Part shown: piece by piece, positions 28,767-38,140 of the stretch
Numbering within the stretch: the stretch's first letter is position 1
Layout: every line of letters begins with the position of its first letter
Origin: Burkholderiaceae bacterium
Lineage (GTDB): Bacteria; Pseudomonadota; Gammaproteobacteria; Burkholderiales; Burkholderiaceae_E
DNA: 64,000 bases
Reading direction: 5' to 3'
NCBI GenBank assembly: GCA_023954135.1
Contig: JAMLIN010000008.1
Span: 62,001 to 126,000 of the forward strand
The notes under the pieces: model-generated
Told to the model about the DNA's origin: nothing
Seen by the model: only the letters and a program-made list of their open reading frames with translations
Database searches by the model: none
Made by a program: the position numbers and the translations under genes

Positions 28767-29628
28767 CGACGGGCGGCGAGGCGGCGCCGGCGGGCTGCTT
28801 GTAGCGGTTATAGGCCCACAGGTACTGTCCGGGGAGCCGGGCCACCAGCCCCTCCAGCCGGCGATTGAGCCGCTCGGGCGTCGGCGGCTCGTGCATGCGC
28901 TCGAGGTGGAGCCGCCAGCCCCGCCCGCCGGGCAGCCTTTCGCCCACCGCGAGCACCACGGCGGCGCCGGTCTGGGCGACGAGCTTCTCGGGCAGGCTCA
29001 TGGTGAAGGCCGGCCGGCCGAAGAACGGCACCCATACGCCGGCTCCCTGGCCCGGCACCTGGTCGGGCAGCAGACCGACCGCGTCGCCCGAGCGCAGCGC
29101 CCGCAGCAGGGCGCGCAGGCCCGACGCACCGATCGGAACCGCCCGCATCCCCGGACAGGACCGGGCCGATGCCACCAGGGCGGCGAGCCACGCCTGCTTC
29201 GGCTGCCGGAACAGGACCGTGATCGGCCGGCGCGCCGCGCAGTAGCGGGCGGTGGCCTCGAAGCCGCCGAGGTGCGGGGTCAGGAAGAGGATGCCGCGCC
29301 GCTCGGCCTCGGCCTCGTCGAGCACGCGCACCGAGTCGCAGGTGATGCGCCGGGCGATCTCGGCCGGCGAGCGCGCCCAGATCCAGGGCAGCTCCCCCAC
29401 CATCCTCCCCGCTTCGGCAACCGCCCGGTGGCGTACCGCCGAGGCCTCGCCGTAGCCCGCCTGCTCGAGATTGGCGACCAGCCTGCGGCGATAGGCCGGC
29501 GATGCCGCGTAGACGATCCGGCCCAGGAGCGCACCGGCCGCGCGCAGCACGGCCAGCGGCAGCATGCCCGCGATGCGGACCAGCCAGTGGGGTTGCGGAT
29601 TCGATGCTGGGAAAGGGCTTGCGGTCAT
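28759..29628 (-). CDS. LpxL/HtrB-family lipid A acyltransferase (first of a pair)
   Basis: A 289-residue acyltransferase of the same family as the next gene. It has an N-terminal membrane segment (WLVRIAGMLPLAVLRAAGALLGRIVYAA), the catalytic motif FLTPHLGGFEATARY and the substrate blocks LLPDQVPGQGAGVWVPFFGRPAFTMSLPEKL. The ATG at 29626-29628 is preferred; longer versions would run into the metK promoter region. It reads leftward, divergent from metK, with 289 bp between the starts. The last 8 bp overlap the downstream acyltransferase gene. Confidence 0.88.
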   Translation of the reverse strand: MTASPFPASNPQPHWLVRIAGMLPLAVLRAAGALLGRIVYAASPAYRRRLVANLEQAGYGEASAVRHRAVAEAGRMVGELPWIWARSPAEIARRITCDSVRVLDEAEAERRGILFLTPHLGGFEATARYCAARRPITVLFRQPKQAWLAALVASARSCPGMRAVPIGASGLRALLRALRSGDAVGLLPDQVPGQGAGVWVPFFGRPAFTMSLPEKLVAQTGAAVVLAVGERLPGGRGWRLHLERMHEPPTPERLNRRLEGLVARLPGQYLWAYNRYKQPAGAASPPVDG

Positions 29629-29759
29629 GGTGAACGACCGGCCGGCGACGCGGCGGCCGCCCGGCCCGGACCGTCGCCGGGAGCTGGAAAGGGCGATCAG
29701 TCTATGCGAATCCGCCGCCGCAGTGGGGTCGGGCGTCGCCCCGAGCCGACACCGGGCGC

Positions 29760-29765
29760 TATAAT
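29760..29765 (+). promoter_or_regulatory. -10 element for metK
   Basis: A perfect TATAAT lies 153 bp upstream of the metK ATG. No clear -35 hexamer is seen 16-18 bp further upstream. A transcript starting near 29772 would carry a leader of about 145 nt that includes the structured element at 29796-29878. Confidence 0.5.
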
Positions 29766-29795
29766 GCCGCCCCATCGGCCGCCGAGTTAATGACA

Positions 29796-29878
29796 ACTTG
29801 CGGGGCGGCTCCGACCGGCAGGTCGGGCACAAGTACCGCTAAAGCGTCGCCGCTTCTCCCGGATCCGGCAACGCCCCG
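29796..29878 (+). ncRNA. candidate structured leader of metK
   Basis: Several perfect pairings can be drawn by eye. An outer stem ACTTG (29796-29800) pairs with CAAGT (29830-29834). Inside it, CCGACC (29811-29816) closes a GGCA tetraloop with GGTCGG (29821-29826). Downstream, AAGCG (29842-29846) pairs with CGCTT (29851-29855). The loop strand CGGGGCG (29801-29807) is complementary over 7 bp to CGCCCCG (29872-29878), or through GCGG to CCGC (29836-29839), as in a pseudoknot. A SAM-sensing role is inferred from the gene it precedes; I cannot assign it to a known riboswitch class. Confidence 0.4.
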
Positions 29879-29917
29879 AAAACAGGCGGTTCGCCGCGAC
29901 TCTCAGGAGAGAAGCCC

Positions 29918-31075
29918 ATGGCCCAGGAGTACCTCTTCACCTCGGAATCCGTTTCCGAAGGCCACCCCGACAAGGTTGCCGACCAGGTGTCGGACGCCGT
30001 CCTCGACGCGCTGCTCGCGCAGGACCCGACGTCTCGCGTCGCCGCCGAGACGCTCTGCACCACCGGCCTCGTGCTGCTCGCCGGCGAGATCACCTCGAAG
30101 GCGCAGGTCGACTTCATCCAGGTCGCACGCGACACCGTCAAGGCGATCGGCTACGACAACACCGACTACGGCATCGACTACCGCGGCTGCTCGGTGCAGG
30201 TCTGCTACGACAAGCAGAGCCCCGACATCGCCCAGGGCGTCGACCGGGCGCACGACGACAACCTCGACCAGGGGGCCGGCGACCAGGGCCTGATGTTCGG
30301 CTACGCCTGCGACGAAACCCCGACCCTGATGCCGGCGGCGATCCACTACGCCCACCGCATCGTCGAACGCCAGGCGCAGGCGCGCAAGAACGGCCGCCTG
30401 ACCTGGCTGCGCCCCGACGCCAAGTCGCAGGTGACCCTGCGCTACCGGGACGGTCGCCCCGTCGCCGTCGACACCGTGGTGGTCTCGACCCAGCATGCCC
30501 CCGACATCACGGAAGCAGCGCTGCGCGAGGCCGTCATCGAGGAGATCATCAAGCCGGTGCTGCCGCACGAGCTGCTCAAGGGCGATGTGAAGTACCTCGT
30601 CAACCCGACCGGGCGCTTCGTGATCGGCGGCCCGCAGGGCGACTGCGGCCTGACCGGGCGCAAGATCATCGTCGACACCTATGGTGGCGCCGCCCCGCAC
30701 GGCGGCGGCGCTTTCTCGGGCAAGGATCCCTCCAAGGTCGACCGCTCGGCCGCCTACGCGGCGCGCTATGTCGCGAAGAACATCGTCGCGGCGGGGCTGG
30801 CGAGCCGCTGCCTGGTGCAGCTCTCCTATGCGATCGGGGTGGCCCAGCCGACCTCGATCTGGGTGACCACCCAGGGCACCGGCCGGATCGACGACGAGAA
30901 GATCGCGGCCCTGGTGCGCGAGCATTTCGACCTGCGCCCGAAGGGCATCGTGAAGATGCTCGACCTGCTGCGCCCGATCTACGGCAAGTCGGCGGCCTAC
31001 GGCCATTTCGGCCGCGACGAGCCGGAGTTCAGCTGGGAGCGCACCGACCGCGCCGAGGCGCTGCGCTCGGCCTGA
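29918..31075 (+). CDS. metK: S-adenosylmethionine synthetase
   Basis: Makes SAM from methionine and ATP. The 385-residue protein has the N-terminal [27 protein letters not shown], the [17 protein letters not shown] hexapeptide region, and the [34 protein letters not shown] block. A ribosome site (AGGAGA) lies 11 nt upstream of the ATG. The leader carries a candidate structured RNA. The stop is followed after 19 bp by a nested hairpin, then the ahcY riboswitch. It begins the methyl-cycle stretch metK-ahcY-tlyA-metF. Confidence 0.97.
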   Translation: MAQEYLFTSESVSEGHPDKVADQVSDAVLDALLAQDPTSRVAAETLCTTGLVLLAGEITSKAQVDFIQVARDTVKAIGYDNTDYGIDYRGCSVQVCYDKQSPDIAQGVDRAHDDNLDQGAGDQGLMFGYACDETPTLMPAAIHYAHRIVERQAQARKNGRLTWLRPDAKSQVTLRYRDGRPVAVDTVVVSTQHAPDITEAALREAVIEEIIKPVLPHELLKGDVKYLVNPTGRFVIGGPQGDCGLTGRKIIVDTYGGAAPHGGGAFSGKDPSKVDRSAAYAARYVAKNIVAAGLASRCLVQLSYAIGVAQPTSIWVTTQGTGRIDDEKIAALVREHFDLRPKGIVKMLDLLRPIYGKSAAYGHFGRDEPEFSWERTDRAEALRSA

Positions 31076-31094
31076 CGCAAACCCGGACCGACCC

Positions 31095-31132
31095 GTTTCC
31101 GCCAGGCGGCAATGCCGCCGTCTTGCGGAAAC
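31095..31132 (+). terminator. nested hairpin downstream of metK
   Basis: An outer perfect 8-bp stem GTTTCCGC (31095-31102) / GCGGAAAC (31125-31132) encloses a perfect 6-bp stem GGCGGC-AAT-GCCGCC (31105-31119). It sits 19 bp after the metK stop codon. There is no following T run, so termination may be inefficient or Rho-assisted. Confidence 0.55.
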
Positions 31133-31137
31133 TCCGC

Positions 31138-31143
31138 TAGAAT
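31138..31143 (+). promoter_or_regulatory. -10 element for the ahcY operon
   Basis: TAGAAT is placed so that transcription would begin near 31150, exactly at the 5' end of the SAH riboswitch. A matching -35 is not obvious because the position overlaps the metK hairpin. Confidence 0.45.
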
Positions 31144-31150
31144 CAAAGGC

Positions 31151-31250
31151 TCCGAGGAGCGCTGCGACGACCGCCATGCCGGTCGCCAGGCTCGGAACCG
31201 ATCCGCCGGCCCCGCCCCCTGGCCGGGCGCGGATCATCGCAACCGCGCTC
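31151..31250 (+). ncRNA. S-adenosylhomocysteine (SAH) riboswitch
   Basis: The consensus of the SAH riboswitch is clear. CCGAG (31152-31156) pairs with CTCGG (31191-31195) as P1. GCGAC (31164-31168) pairs with GTCGC (31182-31186) as P2. GAGCGC (31157-31162) pairs over 6 bp with GCGCTC (31245-31250) as the pseudoknot. The optional P3-like hairpin CCGGCC/GGCCGG lies at 31206-31226. SAH binding is known to switch such RNAs on, raising ahcY expression when the toxic product accumulates. It precedes ahcY by 81 nt. Confidence 0.93.
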
Positions 31251-31331
31251 GTTGAACCGTTTCCCGACGGCCAGCGAGCTCCCCCAGGATTCCTTCGCTG
31301 CGGCCGTCGACCCCGACGACCAGGAGTCCCC

Positions 31332-32753
<1,422 letters not shown>

Positions 32754-32754
32754 C

Positions 32755-32826
32755 ATGGAACGACCCCCACGCTCGCAGTCGCTCGCTGCCCCCCGAGGGG
32801 GCTATCAGTGGCTTCGGGCGGCCGGG
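32755..32826. repeat. Burkholderiales-type dispersed intergenic repeat
   Basis: The short gap after ahcY holds a G/C-rich segment with CCCCCCGAGGGGG (32790-32801 region) preceded by a purine/pyrimidine-biased cgctcgcagtcgctcgctg and followed by gtggcttcgggcggcc. From memory, nearly the same sequence recurs between genes across Burkholderiales genomes, often just after a stop codon, where it can fold as a hairpin. I see no second copy in this window. Its CCCCCGAGGGGG core may act as a terminator or processing signal. Confidence 0.5.
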
Positions 32827-32834
32827 CGCCACTG

Positions 32835-33656
32835 ATGCGCGCCGACCGCCTGATCGTCGAGCGCGGGCTGGCGCGCTCGCGCACGCTGGCGAGGCGGCTG
32901 ATCGAGGCCGGCTCGGTGTCGGCGTTCGATGCGCTCGGGCACGCCGTGCCGATCAAGCCGGCGACCGAGCTCGCGCCCGATGCGCGGCTCGAGATGGCCG
33001 CGAGCGAGCTCGATGCCTATGTGTCGCGCGGTGGCCTGAAGCTCGCCGGCGCGCTGCGCGGCTTCGGGATCGATGTGCGCGGCTGGCGCTGCCTCGATGC
33101 CGGCCAGTCGACCGGCGGCTTCACCGACTGCCTGCTGCGCCATGGCGCGGCCTTCGTGTGCGGCATCGACGTCGGCCATGGCCAGGTCGACCCGGCGCTG
33201 CGGACGCGGCCCGAGGTGCGGGTCATCGAGCGGACCAACATCCGGCATCTCGATGCGGCAGGCCTTGCGAGGCTGTGCCCCGAAGCGGCCGAGCATCCCT
33301 TCGATCTCCTCGTGGCCGACCTGTCGTTCATCTCGCTGCGCCTCGTGCTTCCCGCGCTCGCCGGCCTGGCGGCGCCCGGCGCGCGGCTCGTCGCCCTCGT
33401 CAAACCCCAGTTCGAAGCCGGTCGCGAGGCCCTCGACGGGCGCGGCATCGTGCGCTCGGACGCCGCGATCGGACAGGTACGGACGGCTGTGAGCGCCGCG
33501 GCCGAAAGCGCGGGCTGGCGGGTTCGCGACTGGATCGCCAGCCCGATCGACGGCGGCGACGGCAACCGCGAGTACTTCATCCATGCGCGCCGCGAAGCGG
33601 CGCCCCCCGCCCCGCCCCTCTTCCCTGCGGGCGACCGATCCGGATCAGCGGCATGA
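32835..33656 (+). CDS. TlyA-family rRNA (cytidine-2'-O)-methyltransferase / putative hemolysin
   Basis: A 273-residue protein with an N-terminal S4 RNA-binding domain (MRADRLIVERGLARSRTLARRLIEAGSV, residues 1-60) and an FtsJ-type Rossmann methyltransferase with motif I CLDAGQSTGGFTDCLL. TlyA homologues 2'-O-methylate cytidines in 16S and 23S rRNA; hemolysin is an older label for the family. I prefer the ATG at 32835; a GTG at 32808 lies inside the repeat and adds nine unlikely residues. It overlaps the metF start by ATGA (33653-33656). Its place behind an SAH riboswitch fits a SAM-using enzyme. Confidence 0.87.
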   Translation: MRADRLIVERGLARSRTLARRLIEAGSVSAFDALGHAVPIKPATELAPDARLEMAASELDAYVSRGGLKLAGALRGFGIDVRGWRCLDAGQSTGGFTDCLLRHGAAFVCGIDVGHGQVDPALRTRPEVRVIERTNIRHLDAAGLARLCPEAAEHPFDLLVADLSFISLRLVLPALAGLAAPGARLVALVKPQFEAGREALDGRGIVRSDAAIGQVRTAVSAAAESAGWRVRDWIASPIDGGDGNREYFIHARREAAPPAPPLFPAGDRSGSAA

Positions 33657-34489
33657 GCAATCTCTCGATCAGCTACGAGTTTTTCCCCCCGAACACCCCG
33701 GTCGGCCGCGAGAAGCTGCGCGCGGTCCATGCCGAGCTCAGCAATACCGGCCCGGAGTTCTTCAGCGTGACCTACGGCGCCGGCGGCGCAACCCAGGAAA
33801 AGACCTTCGACGTCGTCGCCGAAGTCGCGGCGACCGGCTCGGCGGTCGCGCCGCACTTGTCCTGCGTGGGCAGCACCCGCGAGGAGATCGGCGCCCTGCT
33901 CGATCGCTACCGCGCGCTGGGGGTGGACCGGATCGTGGCCCTGCGCGGCGATGCTCCTTCCGGCTTCGGCGCCGGCCCGTTCGGGGACTTCCGTTACGCG
34001 AGCGACCTGGTCGCCTTCATCCGTAGCCACAGCGGCCGGGCCTTCACCATCGAGGTCGCCGCCTATCCGGAGTTCCATCCGCAGGCGCGCTCGCCGGGCG
34101 ACGATCTCGCCGCCTTCGCCGCCAAGGTGCGCGCCGGCGCCGATCGCGCGATCACCCAGTACTTCTACAACGCCGACGCCTACTTCCGGTTCCGGGACGA
34201 CGCCGTTGCCGCCGGGATCGAGGTGCCGATCGTCCCCGGCATCATGCCGATCACCAACTACGCCCAGCTCGCGCGCTTCTCGGACAACTGCGGCGCCGAG
34301 ATCCCGCGCTGGATCCGGTGGCGGCTGGCGGCGCTGGCCGAGGACCCGGTCGCGATCCGCGAGTTCGGCTTCGAGGTGGTATCCGGCCTTTGCCGACGCC
34401 TGGTGGCCGGCGGCGCGCCGGGCCTGCACTTCTATACCCTGAACCAGGCAGGCCCCAGTCTCGCCCTGACGCGCGCCCTCGCTACCTGA
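33653..34489 (+). CDS. metF: 5,10-methylenetetrahydrofolate reductase
   Basis: Reduces methylene-THF to methyl-THF, the methyl donor for methionine synthesis. The 278-residue protein has the FAD-binding TIM barrel with ISYEFFPPNTPVGREKL at the start. Other landmarks are SVTYGAGGATQEKTFDVVAEV, VDRIVALRGDAP, AITQYFYNADAYFRFRD and the C-terminal GAPGLHFYTLNQAGPSL. It is the last gene of ahcY-tlyA-metF and is coupled to tlyA through a 4-base overlap. It should thus be expressed from the SAH-responsive promoter. Confidence 0.97.
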   Translation: MSNLSISYEFFPPNTPVGREKLRAVHAELSNTGPEFFSVTYGAGGATQEKTFDVVAEVAATGSAVAPHLSCVGSTREEIGALLDRYRALGVDRIVALRGDAPSGFGAGPFGDFRYASDLVAFIRSHSGRAFTIEVAAYPEFHPQARSPGDDLAAFAAKVRAGADRAITQYFYNADAYFRFRDDAVAAGIEVPIVPGIMPITNYAQLARFSDNCGAEIPRWIRWRLAALAEDPVAIREFGFEVVSGLCRRLVAGGAPGLHFYTLNQAGPSLALTRALAT

Positions 34490-34624
34490 CCCCAGGGCCG
34501 GGCCGCCGCCCGTCGTCGTCCAGGCGCCCGCCCACCGGCCCGCGCCCGCCGCCCGGCCGGCACCGGTTTCCGCGAACCCGTGCCCTTGCCTAATCTGGCC
34601 GCTCACCAGCAAGTCCGTGGCCAG

Positions 34625-36226
34625 ATGGATATCGATCTCGTTTCCCGGCCGATAGAAGCCGGCGACCGCCTGCGAACGCCCGAACCGCCCCCCGAGCCGG
34701 CGGGTGCCCCGTTGCGGCACTACCGCCTCGGCGTCGAATCGGTCGCCATCGGCATGTGGGTGGCCGAGCTCGACCGCCCCTGGCTGGATACGCCCTTCCT
34801 GATCCGCGGCTTCAGGGTCGACACCCACCAGGAGCTCGAGACGCTGCGCCGCTACTGCGCCCACGTCGAGATCGACATCGAAAAGTCCGATGTCGACGTC
34901 GTGGACGCGATCCGGCGCGCCGAAGCCGGCAACACGGACGAGGAAGCCCCCGGGACTCGCGGGCCGGCCGCGGGCGAGCACACCATTGTCCGCGCAAGCG
35001 TACGGGCCGGGCCGGCGCGCCCGCGGGTACGCGATGGCCGCGTCAGCGGCGGCACCCGGGTAAGGTTTCGCAAGATGGTCCACGAGGCGACGCTTGCCGC
35101 CGACGAGCCCGGCGGCCTGCGTGGCCTGATGCTCGCCCTTGCGAGAGCGATCGGCCTCGCGCCCGATCCGGCGCGGATCGCGGCCGAGCGCAAGCGCCGA
35201 CGCGCCGCGCTGCGCAAGTCCCTGCCCATCGAAAAACCGCAGCGCTATCGCGATACCCGCCCGATCGAGGAAGAGCTCCCCCGCGCCCGCAATGCGTTCA
35301 CGAAGGGCTGCGGCACGATCGAGACCCTGCTCACCGACATCCGCAACGAACGGGTGACCGACATCGCGCGGGTACATGCCGCGGTCGACGACATGGTGTC
35401 GAGCATGATCGGGAACCCCGACGCGCTGATGTGGATCGCCCGCCTGCGCGACGAGGACATCAACACCTACTCGCACGGCGTGAAGGTGGCGCTCTACATG
35501 ATCGCGCTCGGGCGCCACATCGGCTTCCCGAAAGAGGACCTCAACAAGCTCGGCATGATCGGCATGCTCGCCGACGTCGGCAAGACCCGGGTGCCGCGAG
35601 CACTGCTCGCCAAGCCCGGCATGCTCACGCCGGAAGAGTACGCCGTCGTCAAGGATCACGTCGAGCTGGGGCTCGAAGCGCTGGGCAAGAGCATGGTGCT
35701 GCCGCCCGAGGTCGAGCAGGGCATCGCCCAGCACCATGAACGGCTCGACGGCTCCGGCTATCCACGGGGTCTCGCGGGCGAGGACATCAGCATCTACGGC
35801 AGGATCGCCGCCATCGCCGACACCTTCGCCGCCCTGATCACGCCGCGCGCCTACGCCAACGCGAGCGCGCCACAGGAAGCCCTGATGAGCCTGTTCGAGT
35901 GGTCGGGCCAGTCGTTCCATGCGCCCCTGGTCGAGCAGTTCGTCGAGGCGATCGGCATCTTCCCGGTCGGCTCGTTCGTCGAGCTGTCCACGGGCGAGGC
36001 CGCGATCATCGTGGCGCACAACCGCACCCGTCGCCTCGAGCCGAAGGTGCTCGTCCTCACCTGGCCGGACAAGCAGCCGCTGCCCGAGCCGATCACCCGC
36101 GACCTCGGCGAACGCGGCCGCGGCGGCGACGGCAAGGTGATCCGCATCGTGCGCGGCCTGCCCTCGGGCGCCTACGGGCTGAAGGTCCGCGACTACTATG
36201 GCCGCGACGGCATCCCCGCCTGCTGA
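34625..36226 (+). CDS. DUF3391/HD-GYP protein with degenerate HD motif
   Basis: A 533-residue soluble protein. An N-terminal DUF3391-type domain lies at about residues 30-165, with RLGVESVAIGMWVAELDRPWLDTPF. An HD-GYP phosphodiesterase-type domain lies at about 240-440. HD-GYP proteins hydrolyse c-di-GMP at a di- or tri-iron site. Most ligands are kept (His284, His345, His370-His371-Glu372, DGSGYP 375-380, Asp399). The HD pair itself is Ala316-Asp317 (GMLADVGKTRVP), so one metal ligand is missing. The start was set at the ATG 34625; a GTG at 34580 is possible. It overlaps the EAL gene by 29 bp. Confidence 0.86.
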   Translation: MDIDLVSRPIEAGDRLRTPEPPPEPAGAPLRHYRLGVESVAIGMWVAELDRPWLDTPFLIRGFRVDTHQELETLRRYCAHVEIDIEKSDVDVVDAIRRAEAGNTDEEAPGTRGPAAGEHTIVRASVRAGPARPRVRDGRVSGGTRVRFRKMVHEATLAADEPGGLRGLMLALARAIGLAPDPARIAAERKRRRAALRKSLPIEKPQRYRDTRPIEEELPRARNAFTKGCGTIETLLTDIRNERVTDIARVHAAVDDMVSSMIGNPDALMWIARLRDEDINTYSHGVKVALYMIALGRHIGFPKEDLNKLGMIGMLADVGKTRVPRALLAKPGMLTPEEYAVVKDHVELGLEALGKSMVLPPEVEQGIAQHHERLDGSGYPRGLAGEDISIYGRIAAIADTFAALITPRAYANASAPQEALMSLFEWSGQSFHAPLVEQFVEAIGIFPVGSFVELSTGEAAIIVAHNRTRRLEPKVLVLTWPDKQPLPEPITRDLGERGRGGDGKVIRIVRGLPSGAYGLKVRDYYGRDGIPAC

Positions 36227-37559
36227 AGCAGCCGCGGGCTCGCGGGTCGCGCCGCCCGCCCTGCTCGAGCGCATCCGCGACGAAGGCCGCAGCCCCCGTC
36301 GCCGCGCCCTGCTCGTGGCCCGCCTGAACCGTACCGATCGCCTGGGAGCGCTCGCGCAGGCGAGCGAGTCGCGCCATGTGCATGCCGAGATCGCGCGTCG
36401 GCTCAACAACATGGTCCGCCAGGGGGACTGCTACAGCATGGTCTCGGCCGACGAGATCTGGATGCTGGTGGACGACCTCGCATCCGAGGCCCTCGGCGAG
36501 CTCGCCGGGCGAACCCTGGTCGAGACCCTCGGGCGACCGGTCGCGGTGCGCCGCGCCAGCGGCGACGAAACCATCGTCGGCCTGCGGCCGGTGGTGGGTG
36601 TCGCGACCTGCGAACCGCTGCCGGTCGATGATCCGCTCGCGCTGGTCGCGCTCGCCAGCAGAGCCGCCAACCAGGCCGCTCGCCGCGACGATCGGATCAA
36701 GGTCCTGCGCCTGACCGTCGACGAGGACGCCCTGCATCGCGACGAGATCGAACGCGGGCTGCGCATCGCGCTCAACGACAATGCGCTCGACGTCCATTTC
36801 CAGCCGCAGATCGACCTTCACGCCGACCGCTGCGTGTCGGCCGAGGCGCTGATCCGCTGGATCCGGCCCGACGGCCGATCGGTCGATTCGGGCCTGATCG
36901 CCTCGATCTGCGAAGAGCGCGGCATGATCGGCCAGCTCACCCAACTCGTGCTCAATACCTCGCTGCGCTACCAGATGTTCTGGAAGTCGCGCGGCCTGGA
37001 CATCGCGGTCAGCCTGAACCTGTCGGCGGTCAGCCTGGCCGACGCCTCCTTTCCTGACGTCGTCGAGCAGGCTCTGACGACCTGGGGCGTGGCCGGTGAC
37101 CGGCTCACCCTGGAGCTGACCGAGAGCGCGATCGTGCAGAACGAGGCGAGCGCGGTGGGCTTCATGTCGCGGCTCAAGGCCCTGGGCTGCAAGCTCGCGA
37201 TCGACGACTTCGGCACCGGCTATTCCTCCTTCTCCTACCTTCGCCAGTTTCCGCTCGACGAGCTGAAGATCGACCAGTGCTTCGTGCGCAACATGGTCAC
37301 GGACCGCGGCGATGCGCAGATCGTGCGCGCGCTGATCGACCTCGCGCACACCTTCGACCTGCATGCGCTCGCCGAAGGCGTCGAGGACGAGCAGACGATC
37401 GCCGCCCTGCGCGGCATGGGCTGCGATCGGGTGCAGGGCTACCACTACAGCAGGGCGCTCGCCCCGCGCGACCTGCCCGAGTTCATCGAAGCCTTCAACG
37501 GCGGCCGCCGGGACGGACCCGCCGTATCCGCTCACAGTCGACCAGACGTTCCTGCGTGA
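36198..37559 (+). CDS. EAL-domain c-di-GMP phosphodiesterase with degenerate GGDEF
   Basis: A 453-residue protein. The N-terminal part has the fold pattern of a GGDEF domain, but the signature reads SADEI (about 83-87), so it is not a cyclase. The C-terminal EAL domain (about 180-440) has all catalytic landmarks: EAL at 216-218, the Asn in LNLSAVSLAD, the Glu in ELTESAIV, the DDFGTGYSS loop, the Lys in ELKIDQ and the Glu in AEGVED. It should be an active c-di-GMP phosphodiesterase. The ATG lies inside the end of the HD-GYP gene, which suggests a coupled pair. Confidence 0.9.
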   Translation: MAATASPPAEAAAGSRVAPPALLERIRDEGRSPRRRALLVARLNRTDRLGALAQASESRHVHAEIARRLNNMVRQGDCYSMVSADEIWMLVDDLASEALGELAGRTLVETLGRPVAVRRASGDETIVGLRPVVGVATCEPLPVDDPLALVALASRAANQAARRDDRIKVLRLTVDEDALHRDEIERGLRIALNDNALDVHFQPQIDLHADRCVSAEALIRWIRPDGRSVDSGLIASICEERGMIGQLTQLVLNTSLRYQMFWKSRGLDIAVSLNLSAVSLADASFPDVVEQALTTWGVAGDRLTLELTESAIVQNEASAVGFMSRLKALGCKLAIDDFGTGYSSFSYLRQFPLDELKIDQCFVRNMVTDRGDAQIVRALIDLAHTFDLHALAEGVEDEQTIAALRGMGCDRVQGYHYSRALAPRDLPEFIEAFNGGRRDGPAVSAHSRPDVPA

Positions 37560-38121
37560 CGACGAAGCCCAGGGCGACGTCGTGCGGCTCGGGTCGCAGC
37601 CCCGGCAGTCCGCCCTCTTCGTAGGCGATGCCCACCGTGATCGCGGCCAGCCCGGCCAGCGTCCGGTCATAGTAGCCGCCGCCGTAGCCGAGCCGCCAGC
37701 CGGCATCGCCGAATCCGACGCAGGGCACGATCACCACATCGGGCGCCAGCCACTCTCCTCCGGCGGGCTCGACGGTCCCGTGCGCCCCGGCGCGCAGGAG
37801 CGCGCCCGGCGCATGGCGCGCGAAGCGCAGCGGCTCGCCGCGCCCGACGACCACGGGTAGCGCAAGCGTGGCGCCGGCGGCGACCCAGTCGGCGAACAGC
37901 GGGCGAGGATCGGGCTCTCCCTGCATCGGCCAGTAGGCGGCGATGATCCGTCCCGCGAGCGGCCAGGCTCGCGCGGCGAGAAGTCCGGCAAGACGGGCGC
38001 GTATCGCAGCATCGGCGGCGCGGCGCACCGCGTCCGGCATCGCGCGCCGCGCCTCCAGCAGCGCCTTGCGCGCGTCGCGTCGCGCCGCGGCCGTGGTGAT
38101 CGGGCATGTTAAGCTCGCCAC
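37495..38121 (-). CDS. 5-formyltetrahydrofolate cyclo-ligase
   Basis: Converts 5-formyl-THF to methenyl-THF, recovering folate for one-carbon metabolism. The 208-residue protein has AARRDARKALLEARRAMPD at the N-terminus, ALPVVVGRGEPLRFARHAPG in the middle, and the family signature DVVIVPCVGFGDAGWRLGYGGGYYDRTLAG. The start is taken as GTG at 38119-38121; an ATG nearby is in another frame. Its 3' end overlaps the convergent EAL gene by 65 bp. It starts only 20 bp from the divergent lytic transglycosylase gene. Confidence 0.9.
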   Translation of the reverse strand: MASLTCPITTAAARRDARKALLEARRAMPDAVRRAADAAIRARLAGLLAARAWPLAGRIIAAYWPMQGEPDPRPLFADWVAAGATLALPVVVGRGEPLRFARHAPGALLRAGAHGTVEPAGGEWLAPDVVIVPCVGFGDAGWRLGYGGGYYDRTLAGLAAITVGIAYEEGGLPGLRPEPHDVALGFVVTQERLVDCERIRRVRPGGRR

Positions 38122-38140
38122 TGCAGTGTCCCGCGAATCG

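Noticed and set aside
32808-32834. GTG start for the tlyA-like gene
   Set aside because: It lies inside the dispersed repeat and adds nine residues with no family counterpart; ATG at 32835 begins the S4 domain as in homologues.
34580-34624. GTG start for the HD-GYP gene
   Set aside because: It adds 15 residues with no family support and lacks a better ribosome site than the ATG at 34625; kept only as an alternative.
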